A stretch of DNA of 20,578 nucleotides from a virus: IMG/VR virus record IMGVR_UViG_3300033816_000162, positions 1-20,578 of that record; one strand, written 5' to 3'. A program made the translations under genes and the position numbers. Numbering within the stretch: position 1 is the first letter of the stretch; each line of letters opens with the position of its first letter. Below the pieces are notes generated by a model that searched no databases, was not told where the DNA came from, and saw only the letters and a list, made by a program, of their open reading frames with translations. Below are positions 6,936-14,631 of the stretch, in pieces.

Positions 6936-8780
6936 TTAGAAGCTACCTCCATCTAGATAATCGTATACTAGATGACTTCCGTTTGATTGAAGAACAAATC
7001 CACTAGTTCCAAGAGACAATCTATTATAGCCGTTCGAAGAGTTACCAACTAGCAATGCTTGATTGATAGTCGTCTTATAACCAGTACCACCCTCTGTTCC
7101 TGCGAGAGCAGTAGATAGAGCTAATGTATTAGCAACAATATTAACATTACAAGTTGAGTTTGCAGTAACTGTTAATGTAGTATTGTTAGATACAATAGCA
7201 CCAGACTCTAGGAAAGTCTGTAGAATTGCTAGGGTATAACCGTTAGCAGCTGTATTAACAACGTTGTTACCTGATAGCTCTTGTTGTGAACCTGTAAAGA
7301 GCTTATATATACCACCATCAGAAGCGTCACGGAACAGACCAGTGTGTAGGTTTGTGTTAGCTGCAATATCATGATAGTTAGCAGCGAAACCGATGTCTAA
7401 TAGATCGCTGGAATAGTTGTTACCAGCAAGATAGATCATTGGATCAGAAACGATAACAGATGATACGTTAGTTGTTACCAGGTTACCAGAGACGATAATA
7501 TCGCCAGCAATTTCAACGCTACCATCGAAGTAACCAGATGTAGAATGGATGTTAGCAGCGTGAATTTCTCTCCATCTTAGGCTGTTAGAACCTAAATCAT
7601 AGGCTGTATTAGCAGATGGATTTACGTTGCCTGTTACGCGAGCAGTAACATGGATTTCGTCTGAAGTGCTGTTACCTAGAGTGGTGTTACCCTGGACGAT
7701 GACATTCAAGAATTCTGCAGTTGCAGATGTAGCGTCAACGTTTGAACCAGAGAATACAACCTTTGTAGAATTGGCAGTAAAATCTGTACCAACGCTAAGA
7801 ATAGAAGCATTAACTGCGCCAACGGCGAACAAACCATAAGAGTTGGCTACAAGATCAGTACCAACAGTGTGGGCAAAGGCATTAACAATACCTGCAGCAA
7901 ACACACCACTGTTGTTAGCGGTTGTAAGTCCATTAATAACAATACCACCTGAAGTAATATTGGTATTAACTGTGTTGTTGCCTACGAAGAAAGTAGTGGT
8001 ATTCTGTACTGTGCCGCCGCCACCAGTTCCAATAGAACCAGCGTCAAAGGCTGTGGCGTTAACAATACCAGTTACATAAGCGCCAGAAGAATTTACTGCT
8101 AGGCCATTAGATTGTAGTCTTGTAGAGTTTGCTACAACTACTGAACCTACGCTTAATGTAGAAGCGTTAACTGTTCCAGTTGCGAAAACTCCCAAAGAGT
8201 TAGCAACAACATCTGTACCAATGCTTACGATGGCTGCATTAACTGTACCAGCCGGAGTCCACAGACCAGTAGAATTGGCGACTAATAGGGATCCAACAGT
8301 ATGAGAAGCAGCGTTTACTGTTGTGGCATTGACTGTTGTTGTGAATACAGTGTTGTCAATGAAAAGGTTATTGCTGACTTTATTGAATGTGAAACCAGCT
8401 GTGGCGTTTGCAACGCCTGAATCATTGAACTGGATTTGAGTGTTAGCGCCAGAAGTACCTGTTCCCCAATAGATGGCCGAACCATTGGTAACAAGAACTT
8501 GACCATTCGAACCCGGAGATCCATTGGCAGTAAGCATTTTGACGATAGCATTATCTACGATAACTGTATCAATACCGCCAGAAGTGTTAGCTACAAGGGC
8601 ATGGTTATTGGTCAGAATGCCTGGATATTGAGCGCCACCAATTCGTAGTACGCCAGAGCCGTCAGGAAGGCCGATATGAAGGGTGTTACTAGCTTGGGTG
8701 AACGCCAATTCACCATTTGAAAGACCGCTAACTGTAGCGTTAGCTACCGATCTTTTGATCTGAATTCTGTTATTGGCCAT
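6936..8780 (-). CDS. Beta-repeat tail fibre protein, 614 residues
   Basis: N-terminus MANNRIQIKRSVANATVSGL then GELAFTQASNTLHIG resembles the Mtd-type attachment domain also seen in the 1654-residue fibre. Next come NGQVLVTNGSAIYWG (about 90-110), a run of 24-25-residue beta repeats (about 154-345) broken by a GTGGGG hinge, a TAYDLGSNSLRWREI motif (about 390-405), and a module with MIYLAGNN and HTGLFRDASDG (about 450-490) related to one in the two left fibres. It ends in YLDGGSF. It lacks an S74 chaperone, so folding may need a separate factor. An exact late promoter and AAAGGAG precede the ATG at 8780. It is likely a trimeric fibre or fibre segment, inferred from module content; its receptor is unknown. 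Confidence 0.9.
   Translation of the reverse strand: MANNRIQIKRSVANATVSGLSNGELAFTQASNTLHIGLPDGSGVLRIGGAQYPGILTNNHALVANTSGGIDTVIVDNAIVKMLTANGSPGSNGQVLVTNGSAIYWGTGTSGANTQIQFNDSGVANATAGFTFNKVSNNLFIDNTVFTTTVNATTVNAASHTVGSLLVANSTGLWTPAGTVNAAIVSIGTDVVANSLGVFATGTVNASTLSVGSVVVANSTRLQSNGLAVNSSGAYVTGIVNATAFDAGSIGTGGGGTVQNTTTFFVGNNTVNTNITSGGIVINGLTTANNSGVFAAGIVNAFAHTVGTDLVANSYGLFAVGAVNASILSVGTDFTANSTKVVFSGSNVDATSATAEFLNVIVQGNTTLGNSTSDEIHVTARVTGNVNPSANTAYDLGSNSLRWREIHAANIHSTSGYFDGSVEIAGDIIVSGNLVTTNVSSVIVSDPMIYLAGNNYSSDLLDIGFAANYHDIAANTNLHTGLFRDASDGGIYKLFTGSQQELSGNNVVNTAANGYTLAILQTFLESGAIVSNNTTLTVTANSTCNVNIVANTLALSTALAGTEGGTGYKTTINQALLVGNSSNGYNRLSLGTSGFVLQSNGSHLVYDYLDGGSF
7746..8321 (-). repeat. 24-25-residue VNA...VG...VANS repeat array
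   Basis: In the 614-residue fibre about six units share the pattern T/I-V-N-A-x4-V/I-G-x3-V-A-N-S-x-G-L. Examples are TVNAAIVSIGTDVVANS and TVNASTLSVGSVVVANS. One unit carries an extra stretch, and one is interrupted by a glycine-rich GTGGGG segment near residue 240. The alternation of short hydrophobic strands and Asn/Gly turns suggests a triple beta-helix shaft (inference). Confidence 0.8.
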
Positions 8781-8809
8781 GTAGATAGCGCTCCTTTGAA
8801 TTTTTTATA

Positions 8810-8817
8810 TATTTATA
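8810..8817 (-). promoter_or_regulatory. T4-type late promoter TATAAATA
   Basis: An exact match to the T4 late promoter on the minus strand, placed two bases after the stop codon of the 89-residue gene and 30 bases (last A to A of ATG) before the 614-residue fibre gene. In T4 such sites are read by host core polymerase carrying gp55 and gp33 with the gp45 clamp. It would allow the fibre gene to be transcribed separately from the upstream genes. Confidence 0.8.
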
Positions 8818-8820
8818 AAA

Positions 8821-9090
8821 TTAGAAAACTCCACCATCTAAGTCGCCATCTATATTAACAAAATTCAAATGTTTAACTTGATAAGTATCTGTACTATCGT
8901 CATAAATTAATGTAGAACCGTCTGATCTTTGAGTCAGACCTACATCTCTTAATTCATCTATTGTGTCTAGCCCACTCGATAAAACTGGAGCATTCTTTAG
9001 GGTCACAGGAACTGTTGTGTCGATAACGCCACCAGTAGCGTTTGATGATACTTTGACGTTTCTTTTTCTCGAAACAACAACATTTACCAT
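8821..9090 (-). CDS. Small virion-region protein, 89 residues, DGGVF C-terminus
   Basis: A short basic N-terminus (MVNVVVSRKRNVKVSS) is followed by beta-rich sequence and a C-terminal VKHLNFVNIDGDLDGGVF. No enzymatic motif, signal peptide or membrane helix is seen. The ATG at 9090 lies three bases after the stop of the 110-residue gene, so translation is probably coupled; a GAGA about 8 bases upstream is a modest ribosome site. The last residues (LDGGVF) resemble the end of the next fibre (LDGGSF), hinting at a shared docking or packing end. Similar small proteins with this tail appear to be common beside fibre genes in marine myoviruses (recall, not tested). Function unknown; a structural adaptor is the best guess. 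Confidence 0.8.
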   Translation of the reverse strand: MVNVVVSRKRNVKVSSNATGGVIDTTVPVTLKNAPVLSSGLDTIDELRDVGLTQRSDGSTLIYDDSTDTYQVKHLNFVNIDGDLDGGVF

Positions 9091-9093
9091 GTA

Positions 9094-9426
9094 TTATCTC
9101 GTTACCTGTGGGGTTACTGTTACAATGCCTTCAACAACCCTAGAAACTGCATTCGAAGATGTGTCTGTCAGTTCAACATCATAAACATATCTTCCAGCTG
9201 TCAAAGCGCCAGTCTGATTTGCTGACAAAGTTAGAGATATCTGTCCAGAATATGCATTAACAGAAGTGCTAAAAGTTGTAGCATTGGTAGAAGTGTACCA
9301 TTTTCTCATCTGTGCGTTCGCAGAAAACCCAACCAAGTTAAGGGCATCTCCATTGTCATCTGTGAGGTCAAGCTCCACTGAAAAAGTGGAACCTTGATCT
9401 ATTATGAGATTAGCTTTCGTTGCCAT
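9094..9426 (-). CDS. Conserved small beta-sandwich virion protein, 110 residues
   Basis: The order KANLIIDQGSTFSVELDLTD, AQMRKWYTS, GRYVYDVELTD and VVEGIVTVTPQVTR matches a widespread small phage protein, similar in pattern to the N-terminal beta-sandwich of baseplate upper (BppU-like) proteins. It probably sits in the baseplate or fibre junction. Its ATG shares one base with the stop of the 744-residue fibre (TAATG), and no strong ribosome site is seen, so expression is likely by translational coupling. The family pattern is recognised with moderate confidence. The exact structural place is inferred from its position between two fibre genes. Confidence 0.85.
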   Translation of the reverse strand: MATKANLIIDQGSTFSVELDLTDDNGDALNLVGFSANAQMRKWYTSTNATTFSTSVNAYSGQISLTLSANQTGALTAGRYVYDVELTDTSSNAVSRVVEGIVTVTPQVTR

Positions 9427-11660
9427 TAGGAAGACTGAACCTTTGTAAATCTTACTGTTGACGAAGAAACCGAAGGAGTAAAGTAAAGGTATCCAACCCC
9501 GCCACTTACATCAGTAGTAAATGAGCCTAAATTACCAATTTGAGCGTATTCAGAAGAATTAATCGCTGTAGAATTGGTTGACACTAGAATCTTTGTAGCC
9601 ATTCTGTTACCAGAGCTATCTGCAACATGGATCACATAATCATATGCATAAGTTCCAAGAGCTACGCTATCGATTGACTGCTGGCCTGTGCCTGAAGTAA
9701 CAACAACGTTGTTTGACACTGGAATTATTGGCAGAGCAGTCCATAAACCATTAGCGTTTAGATAAGTGTTACCGTGGTTTCTCTGAGTAATATTTGGCGG
9801 AGAAACAGTAATAAATGAAGTTGTTGAATTGTTACCAATGGTAACACTAGTGTTGACAGTAAGAGCCTGGTATAATGTAGCGTTATTAGACAGAGTAAGC
9901 GTAGAACCGTTAATTCTCCATCTATTATTAACTGTACCTAGTTGATAAAGATCGTTCGACGAAGGAATAATATCACCAATAGCATTACCAGTGTATGTGA
10001 TATTACCGTTAACAGTAACGTCCCCGTTAACAACCAGAGTTCCTTTGACATTTACGTATGTACCAGCTGCTTGAGAAACACCAAACACAACGTTACCATA
10101 AACGTCCATATTGGCGTTTGAAGAAATAGCGGTAGCATTAATTTGAGTGCTGAACGAACTGTTAGCGTAGGCATAGAAAGCAGTAGAATTGATGCTGGTA
10201 TTAACACCAGCCTTACCGCTGTTAAATGTATTAGCCCATATAGTTCCGTTTGCCTCTAATCTATATGCAGGCGAAGTAGTTCCAACACCTACATTACCGT
10301 TGGCAAGAACACGAACACGCTCGACGTTGGTAGTAAACAACATAAATGGAGTTGTGTCAACAGTACCAATAGAACCAAGTGCTGCTCCGCCATATGCAGG
10401 ATTAATTCTTAGTTCTGAAGTTGTGCCTGTTCCACGTAGTCTGACTTGAGGAACAGATGACTGTATGTCAATAGCCACAGTTGGTGCAATACCACCAATA
10501 CCAATATGACCGTTAGAAGCTACTCTGAAGAATTCTGTTGATGTGTTACCAACATATAATGGATTTCCTGTTCTTGCAGCGAAATAACCAGCCCAAGAAG
10601 TGTTAGATAAACCATATACGCCATAGAAATTTTCTGAATCGCCAAAGGCTCCAACGCCGCTTATAGATCTACCATAAACGCCAGGGGCAGAATTAGATCT
10701 ACCAGACACACCAATATTAGAATTCGATTCACCGTAAATAGTGACATTATTATTAGAATAAGCCGTAATGGCCAAAACAGGAGAAACTATAGAACCAACA
10801 ACAATGGCTGTGGTATTAACAGTAACATTACCAGTAGTAATAATTGTACTGTTGACAAACGAATTACCAATTCTAAGATTGTCTGATGTAAGATTTGCTA
10901 CGCTACTAGAATTGGCAAGAGAGATTAATACAGAATTAATCTTAACATTAGCTGTTGGGCTTCTTACGTCGACGAATGTAGAATTCGAAAGTATGTTTGA
11001 TGTAGAAGTATAACCAGTAACAATAGTTGTATCATTAGCAAACGTATTAGAACCAATACGGATAGAAGTTGTATTGGCTGTGAAACCTGTAGATATGTCA
11101 TTGGCTGTGGTTATAATAGTGCTATTAACAACGCTATTACCAACCCACAAAGTATCGTAAGAAAGAATCGCTGAAATAGCGTCTTTGGTAATCAATACAC
11201 CATTAGAATTAAATGTGGAGTTAACAGTATCGTTTGCCTTGAAATACATATAGCTCTTATTCAAGACAGTGTTAGCAGAACTATCGCCTATGAATATCTG
11301 TGATGTATTAACAACGACATTAGAACCAACCAACACAGAGTAAGTCTTCATAGTGCTGGTGTTGACAGTAGAATTAGAAGTCTGGTTACCTACGTGGATA
11401 TGGGTTGTGTTTACGTATGCAGCGTTGGCGTCAGGATTACTGAAATTACCGACAACTACATAAGTTCCTACGTTCGCATTATAGGCAGAATTCAGAACAT
11501 TAGCGCTGAAAATGCCAGTAATACCAGCATTACCAACAGCAGCATTAGAGCCATTGGCCGTAACAGCATATACCGACATTGCATAAGCAAGTTCGTTAGT
11601 TCTGTTTAGCCAGTAAGCAAAGTTTTGATTATTACTGGTATTTGCGATAAGAACTGTCAT
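9426..11660 (-). CDS. Tail fibre protein, 744 residues
   Basis: The N-terminus has FAYWLNRTNELAYAMS (about 14-29), typical of phage fibre attachment ends. Residues about 80-305 are VGN/NST beta repeats. Residues 307-356 are five 10-residue GVYGxS-type repeats. Two strand-turn motifs follow: NGHIGIGGIAPTVAIDI (about 380-400) and NGNVGVGTTSPAYRLEANG (about 450-470). Next comes DLYQLGTVNNRWRINGSTL (about 570-590), then a C-terminal domain of about 130 residues ending RFTKVQSS, which may be the tip. No S74 chaperone is present. The ATG at 11660 follows two stops (TAATAA) ending the 71-residue gene, with AAGAGA as a weak ribosome site. It is very likely a structural fibre; the receptor is unknown. 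Confidence 0.9.
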   Translation of the reverse strand: MTVLIANTSNNQNFAYWLNRTNELAYAMSVYAVTANGSNAAVGNAGITGIFSANVLNSAYNANVGTYVVVGNFSNPDANAAYVNTTHIHVGNQTSNSTVNTSTMKTYSVLVGSNVVVNTSQIFIGDSSANTVLNKSYMYFKANDTVNSTFNSNGVLITKDAISAILSYDTLWVGNSVVNSTIITTANDISTGFTANTTSIRIGSNTFANDTTIVTGYTSTSNILSNSTFVDVRSPTANVKINSVLISLANSSSVANLTSDNLRIGNSFVNSTIITTGNVTVNTTAIVVGSIVSPVLAITAYSNNNVTIYGESNSNIGVSGRSNSAPGVYGRSISGVGAFGDSENFYGVYGLSNTSWAGYFAARTGNPLYVGNTSTEFFRVASNGHIGIGGIAPTVAIDIQSSVPQVRLRGTGTTSELRINPAYGGAALGSIGTVDTTPFMLFTTNVERVRVLANGNVGVGTTSPAYRLEANGTIWANTFNSGKAGVNTSINSTAFYAYANSSFSTQINATAISSNANMDVYGNVVFGVSQAAGTYVNVKGTLVVNGDVTVNGNITYTGNAIGDIIPSSNDLYQLGTVNNRWRINGSTLTLSNNATLYQALTVNTSVTIGNNSTTSFITVSPPNITQRNHGNTYLNANGLWTALPIIPVSNNVVVTSGTGQQSIDSVALGTYAYDYVIHVADSSGNRMATKILVSTNSTAINSSEYAQIGNLGSFTTDVSGGVGYLYFTPSVSSSTVRFTKVQSS
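10593..10742 (-). repeat. Five tandem decapeptide G-V-Y-G-x-S repeats
   Basis: Residues 307-356 of the 744-residue fibre are five consecutive 10-residue units: TIYGESNSNI, GVSGRSNSAP, GVYGRSISGV, GAFGDSENFY and GVYGLSNTSW, followed by the partial unit AGYFA. The period is exact. Such GVYG-x-S arrays recur in bacterial surface and phage fibre proteins and are likely beta-structured. Confidence 0.88.
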
Positions 11661-11663
11661 TTA

Positions 11664-11879
11664 TTAATTTCTCTTTAGTAGTTGACTAAGCATGTCCTTG
11701 ATTTCTTGGATGTCATTTTCTACTTTATTGATTCGCTCTACGTTCTTGATGTTGCTTTCGACAAACTGTTTTCTCTTTTTATATGCATCCAGTTTTGTAT
11801 TATCAACGTTGAGAACTGCCCCGCTATTAGGGTCTTTCATTAAACCTTCGAAATCTGTTTTATAATATTTATTTTCCAT
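11664..11879 (-). CDS. Small conserved coiled-coil protein, 71 residues, function unknown
   Basis: It begins MENKYYKTDFEGLMKDPNSG and continues with a short AVLNVDNTKLDAY segment. A basic stretch (KKRK) leads into a C-terminal coiled coil (about 42-70) with VENDIQEIKDMLSQLL. The pattern 'YYKT...L.KDP.SGAV.N.D', then a lone coiled coil, recurs in small proteins beside structural genes of many T4-superfamily phages, with no assigned role that I know of. The ATG at 11879 lies two bases after the stop of the 904-residue gene, so expression is likely coupled. The tandem stop TAATAA is followed directly by the 744-residue fibre ATG. A role in oligomerisation or assembly of a neighbouring tail protein is a guess. 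Confidence 0.85.
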   Translation of the reverse strand: MENKYYKTDFEGLMKDPNSGAVLNVDNTKLDAYKKRKQFVESNIKNVERINKVENDIQEIKDMLSQLLKRN

Positions 11880-11881
11880 GA

Positions 11882-14596
11882 TTACAACTGCATTGCTAGA
11901 GCTCTAAGATCGTCTATAATCGGAACCTTAGAAGTATCGTTTGATTTTAGAACAATCTTAATCTGGAATTGCTTAAACGAAGTAAAGAAGTTAGTTGAAC
12001 TGTTATAGTATGAAAGGCCTGGTTTTGACACTCTATAAGCAGTTGCTCCGCTAGTAGCACTTGACCAAGGAGTTCCAACGCTCAATAGAGTGTTGTTAGC
12101 AATGGAAACAATTACTTGTTGATCTGAGCCAACGCTTATAACAGAACCAACTGAAAGTTGTGTCGTGAAAGATGTACCAGAACCAACAATAGAATTGTTA
12201 GTAGTATAAGAAGAAACAGTTCCTGTCAAAGCAACTCTATCGTCTTTACCTACCCAAGCAGTTGTTGGGGGAGGAGCAAGATACATTCTTGTTGCAGATG
12301 TATAAGTTCCAATAAAGTTAGAAGATACTGTCAGAGAACTATCGCTAGCAATACTTACAATTTTTCTCTTTTGTTCTGTATAACCTGCTGTACTTGGAAC
12401 TAGGAAAGTAACAAACCATCCTGGCTGCAATTCAGACAAAAATGAAGTTCCTGTGCCAGTGACAGTTGTGCCTGATACTGTTACTGTACCAGAAGTTATA
12501 ACTGGAACATAATACGAAGGAACTGTATAAACATATTCTTTCATGTCTGTAGGATCAGAAGGATCTGAATATAATCCGTAACCAACATTATACAAAGGAG
12601 ACCAAGTTTTCTGATTGATAGATTCAGTGTCTTCGCCGTTTAAGAACTTGACCCATACTTCTACGTCAGAACCAATTGGTCTAAATGCAGTTAGAATGAT
12701 CTGAAGATCTTCAGCATCTTGACCATCAGCAAGAGTAATGATCTTAGAAACGTACTTAGATCTGGCGTTGCCGTTATTGAAATATTCGTCGTAGTCAAAA
12801 CCTAGAGGATCAATATCGTTCTTAATGACAAGCTGTTGATTTCTTACAGTGTCGATAGCAGGAGACAAGAATTCCGAATCAGAATACATAACTCCCTTGA
12901 GATACAAAGATTTACCAGACATACTGTTAAGTTCGTTGGTACGACTTGCTACGATACGCTCGTAATCATACATCTCCTTTTCGTAACCAGGAATAACCTT
13001 GGTTTCTTTGCTTTCGATGCTATAACTGTTTGTTGTTCCCGTATAGAAATATTCAACAGAAGTTCCTGGAGGAGTAATGTACGCCAATTGAGGGACTAGA
13101 GCATCAACTACAGGATTATACAAGGAACCTGTATTAGCATAAGCAACTATAGTCGAGTTGTTCGGCGAAGAAACTACAGAAGAGTTAGCAAATCTATGAA
13201 TCTGTACATACTTATTGGTAGAAAAATTACCAGTAGAATTATCAACGTATAGAATATTTTTGTTATCGTCATAGAAATTGACAATACCACTAACGCTAAG
13301 ATTAGCTGTAGAAGGAGTCGAATTGTCAGACTGATAAACATAATCTCCTGCAAGAATTGTAGAAGAAGAATTACTATATCCTACGTTATATACTGAAATA
13401 AAATCTGTATTCGTGTTAATGAAAATAGCCTGACCTTTTTGTGTGTTAAATCTAGCTCTATTGAGAGTAAATTTAACATATTCTGTTTGCAAGGCTGTCC
13501 ACTGTTCTTGTGTAGCACCATAAAAAGCTGTTCCGACTACTGGCTGACTGAATACTTGATATCCAGTATTAACGTCTGTGTCGCCAAGCTCTGCAGTCCA
13601 TACCTGATAATCCTGGTCATTGTTGTCTGGTCTTACAACGAATGCATAAGTTTGTTTGTTTGCCAAGAAAACAGGAGCTTCGAACGTAAATCTTGTTGCT
13701 ACAGTACCGTTTTCGCTTATATTTACTTCGCTGTAGGTTTTGTGAACTTTGGAGAAAGGTAATATGACTTTACCGTTAGGATATCCATTCTGAGTTTCAC
13801 AAATGTAAACATTAACGCCTCTTTCGGATACTAAAGATTTTTGTTTGAAGAACAAATCTATAGATGTAGCATAAATTCCTGATTCTCCATTTGGGGTGTT
13901 GATAGTAAGAGCTTGAGCTACAGGTTCAAGAAACAACCAAAATGGGAAAGGCTGAGGTGGAGGCGGAGGGGGTAAAATAGTTACGTTATCTTCAATGACA
14001 GAAGTAAGAACTGTTGTATCAGTATTTACGAATGTATTAGAAACAGGTATAAAATTTAATTCTGGTGTAACTGTTGTGAGAGTTAATGTATCTCTAGAAA
14101 CTGTTATGTTAGAAGCAGTAAACATAGCAGAAGAAACTGTGGTGATAGCATCGTTACCATATACAAGGCTATCTACGTCACATATCTGCAGAGCTCTTTC
14201 GCCAGTTTTGAATGTGCCTGCAGGAAGATTGAACTGACCTGTTACTCTACCATTTTTATCTGTATAAACAGGAGAACCCCAATTGCCAACTCTAGAAACT
14301 GATTGGTAATTTCCACCGTCTGTTGGAACAACATATGTGTTGTTACCATCTCTTGAACCAGGAGCACAATGTTCGTCTACGTTAACACTATCGAAGAAAA
14401 TATGAACTCTTCGATCAGGGCGCATGTTGTATGCAAAAAAGGAGACAATTCTGTTTTTAATGTACGGCTGAATAGAAATGTCGGTAACATAATTTCCGAC
14501 AGTTTTTGAATTCTTGTTTTCAGTAACTTGTAATTGCGTACCTTCGCGGATACCAATGGTAGTGCTTGTAATACTAGTAGTATTTGTAACAGCCAA
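11882..14596 (-). CDS. Large virion protein (baseplate/tail periphery), 904 residues, TTG start
   Basis: Recognisable parts: an N-terminal region with PYIKNRIVSFFAYNMRPD (about 48-65); a poly-proline hinge PPPPPPQPFPFW (209-220); a beta-sandwich with SIDLFFKQKSL, ETQNGYPNGKVILPFSKV and YAFVVRPDNNDQDYQVWTAE (about 235-345); two related V-x-G-x-G-T-x-F beta modules (about 702-774 and 790-859); and a C-terminal FKQFQIKIVLKSNDTSKVP then DLRALAMQL. These parts recur in large structural proteins encoded beside DUF4815 proteins in T4-superfamily phages. The start is TTG at 14596: AGGAG lies seven bases upstream, and an in-frame TAA two codons before excludes a longer form. An exact late promoter precedes it. 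The structural role is firm by context; the precise position in the virion is not. Confidence 0.88.
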   Translation of the reverse strand: MAVTNTTSITSTTIGIREGTQLQVTENKNSKTVGNYVTDISIQPYIKNRIVSFFAYNMRPDRRVHIFFDSVNVDEHCAPGSRDGNNTYVVPTDGGNYQSVSRVGNWGSPVYTDKNGRVTGQFNLPAGTFKTGERALQICDVDSLVYGNDAITTVSSAMFTASNITVSRDTLTLTTVTPELNFIPVSNTFVNTDTTVLTSVIEDNVTILPPPPPPQPFPFWLFLEPVAQALTINTPNGESGIYATSIDLFFKQKSLVSERGVNVYICETQNGYPNGKVILPFSKVHKTYSEVNISENGTVATRFTFEAPVFLANKQTYAFVVRPDNNDQDYQVWTAELGDTDVNTGYQVFSQPVVGTAFYGATQEQWTALQTEYVKFTLNRARFNTQKGQAIFINTNTDFISVYNVGYSNSSSTILAGDYVYQSDNSTPSTANLSVSGIVNFYDDNKNILYVDNSTGNFSTNKYVQIHRFANSSVVSSPNNSTIVAYANTGSLYNPVVDALVPQLAYITPPGTSVEYFYTGTTNSYSIESKETKVIPGYEKEMYDYERIVASRTNELNSMSGKSLYLKGVMYSDSEFLSPAIDTVRNQQLVIKNDIDPLGFDYDEYFNNGNARSKYVSKIITLADGQDAEDLQIILTAFRPIGSDVEVWVKFLNGEDTESINQKTWSPLYNVGYGLYSDPSDPTDMKEYVYTVPSYYVPVITSGTVTVSGTTVTGTGTSFLSELQPGWFVTFLVPSTAGYTEQKRKIVSIASDSSLTVSSNFIGTYTSATRMYLAPPPTTAWVGKDDRVALTGTVSSYTTNNSIVGSGTSFTTQLSVGSVISVGSDQQVIVSIANNTLLSVGTPWSSATSGATAYRVSKPGLSYYNSSTNFFTSFKQFQIKIVLKSNDTSKVPIIDDLRALAMQL

Positions 14597-14603
14597 TTTT
14601 TAT

Positions 14604-14608
14604 CTCCT
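14604..14608 (-). promoter_or_regulatory. Ribosome binding site AGGAG fixing a TTG start
   Basis: AGGAG lies seven bases upstream of the TTG at 14596. The in-frame triplets before TTG read AGA TAA AAA, so the stop excludes an upstream start. The next in-frame ATG inside the gene lies far into conserved sequence. This supports TTG initiation of the 904-residue protein. Confidence 0.82.
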
Positions 14609-14623
14609 AAATTCCATTTTGTA

Positions 14624-14631
14624 TATTTATA
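14624..14631 (-). promoter_or_regulatory. T4-type late promoter TATAAATA overlapping a stop codon
   Basis: Exact minus-strand TATAAATA; its TAA at 14629-14627 is the stop codon of the DUF4815 gene. The last A is 28 bases from the first base of the TTG start of the 904-residue gene. Consensus match, placement and spacing all agree with a late promoter for that gene and those after it. Confidence 0.8.

Noticed and set aside
6936-8780. Diversity-generating retroelement target, suggested by the Mtd-like N-termini
   Set aside because: No reverse transcriptase, template repeat or adenine-biased variable C-terminal C-type-lectin fold is visible. The Mtd-like domain is only the common attachment end.
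11866-11873. AATAAATA on the minus strand, one mismatch from the late promoter
   Set aside because: It lies within codons 3-5 of the 71-residue gene and more than 200 bases from the next large gene, so the spacing does not match the others.
14599-14616. Five-codon open frame ATG GAA TTT AGG AGA TAA just before the 904-residue gene
   Set aside because: Its ATG has no ribosome site of its own in the short leader, and it contains the AGGAG that serves the TTG start. It is more simply untranslated leader.
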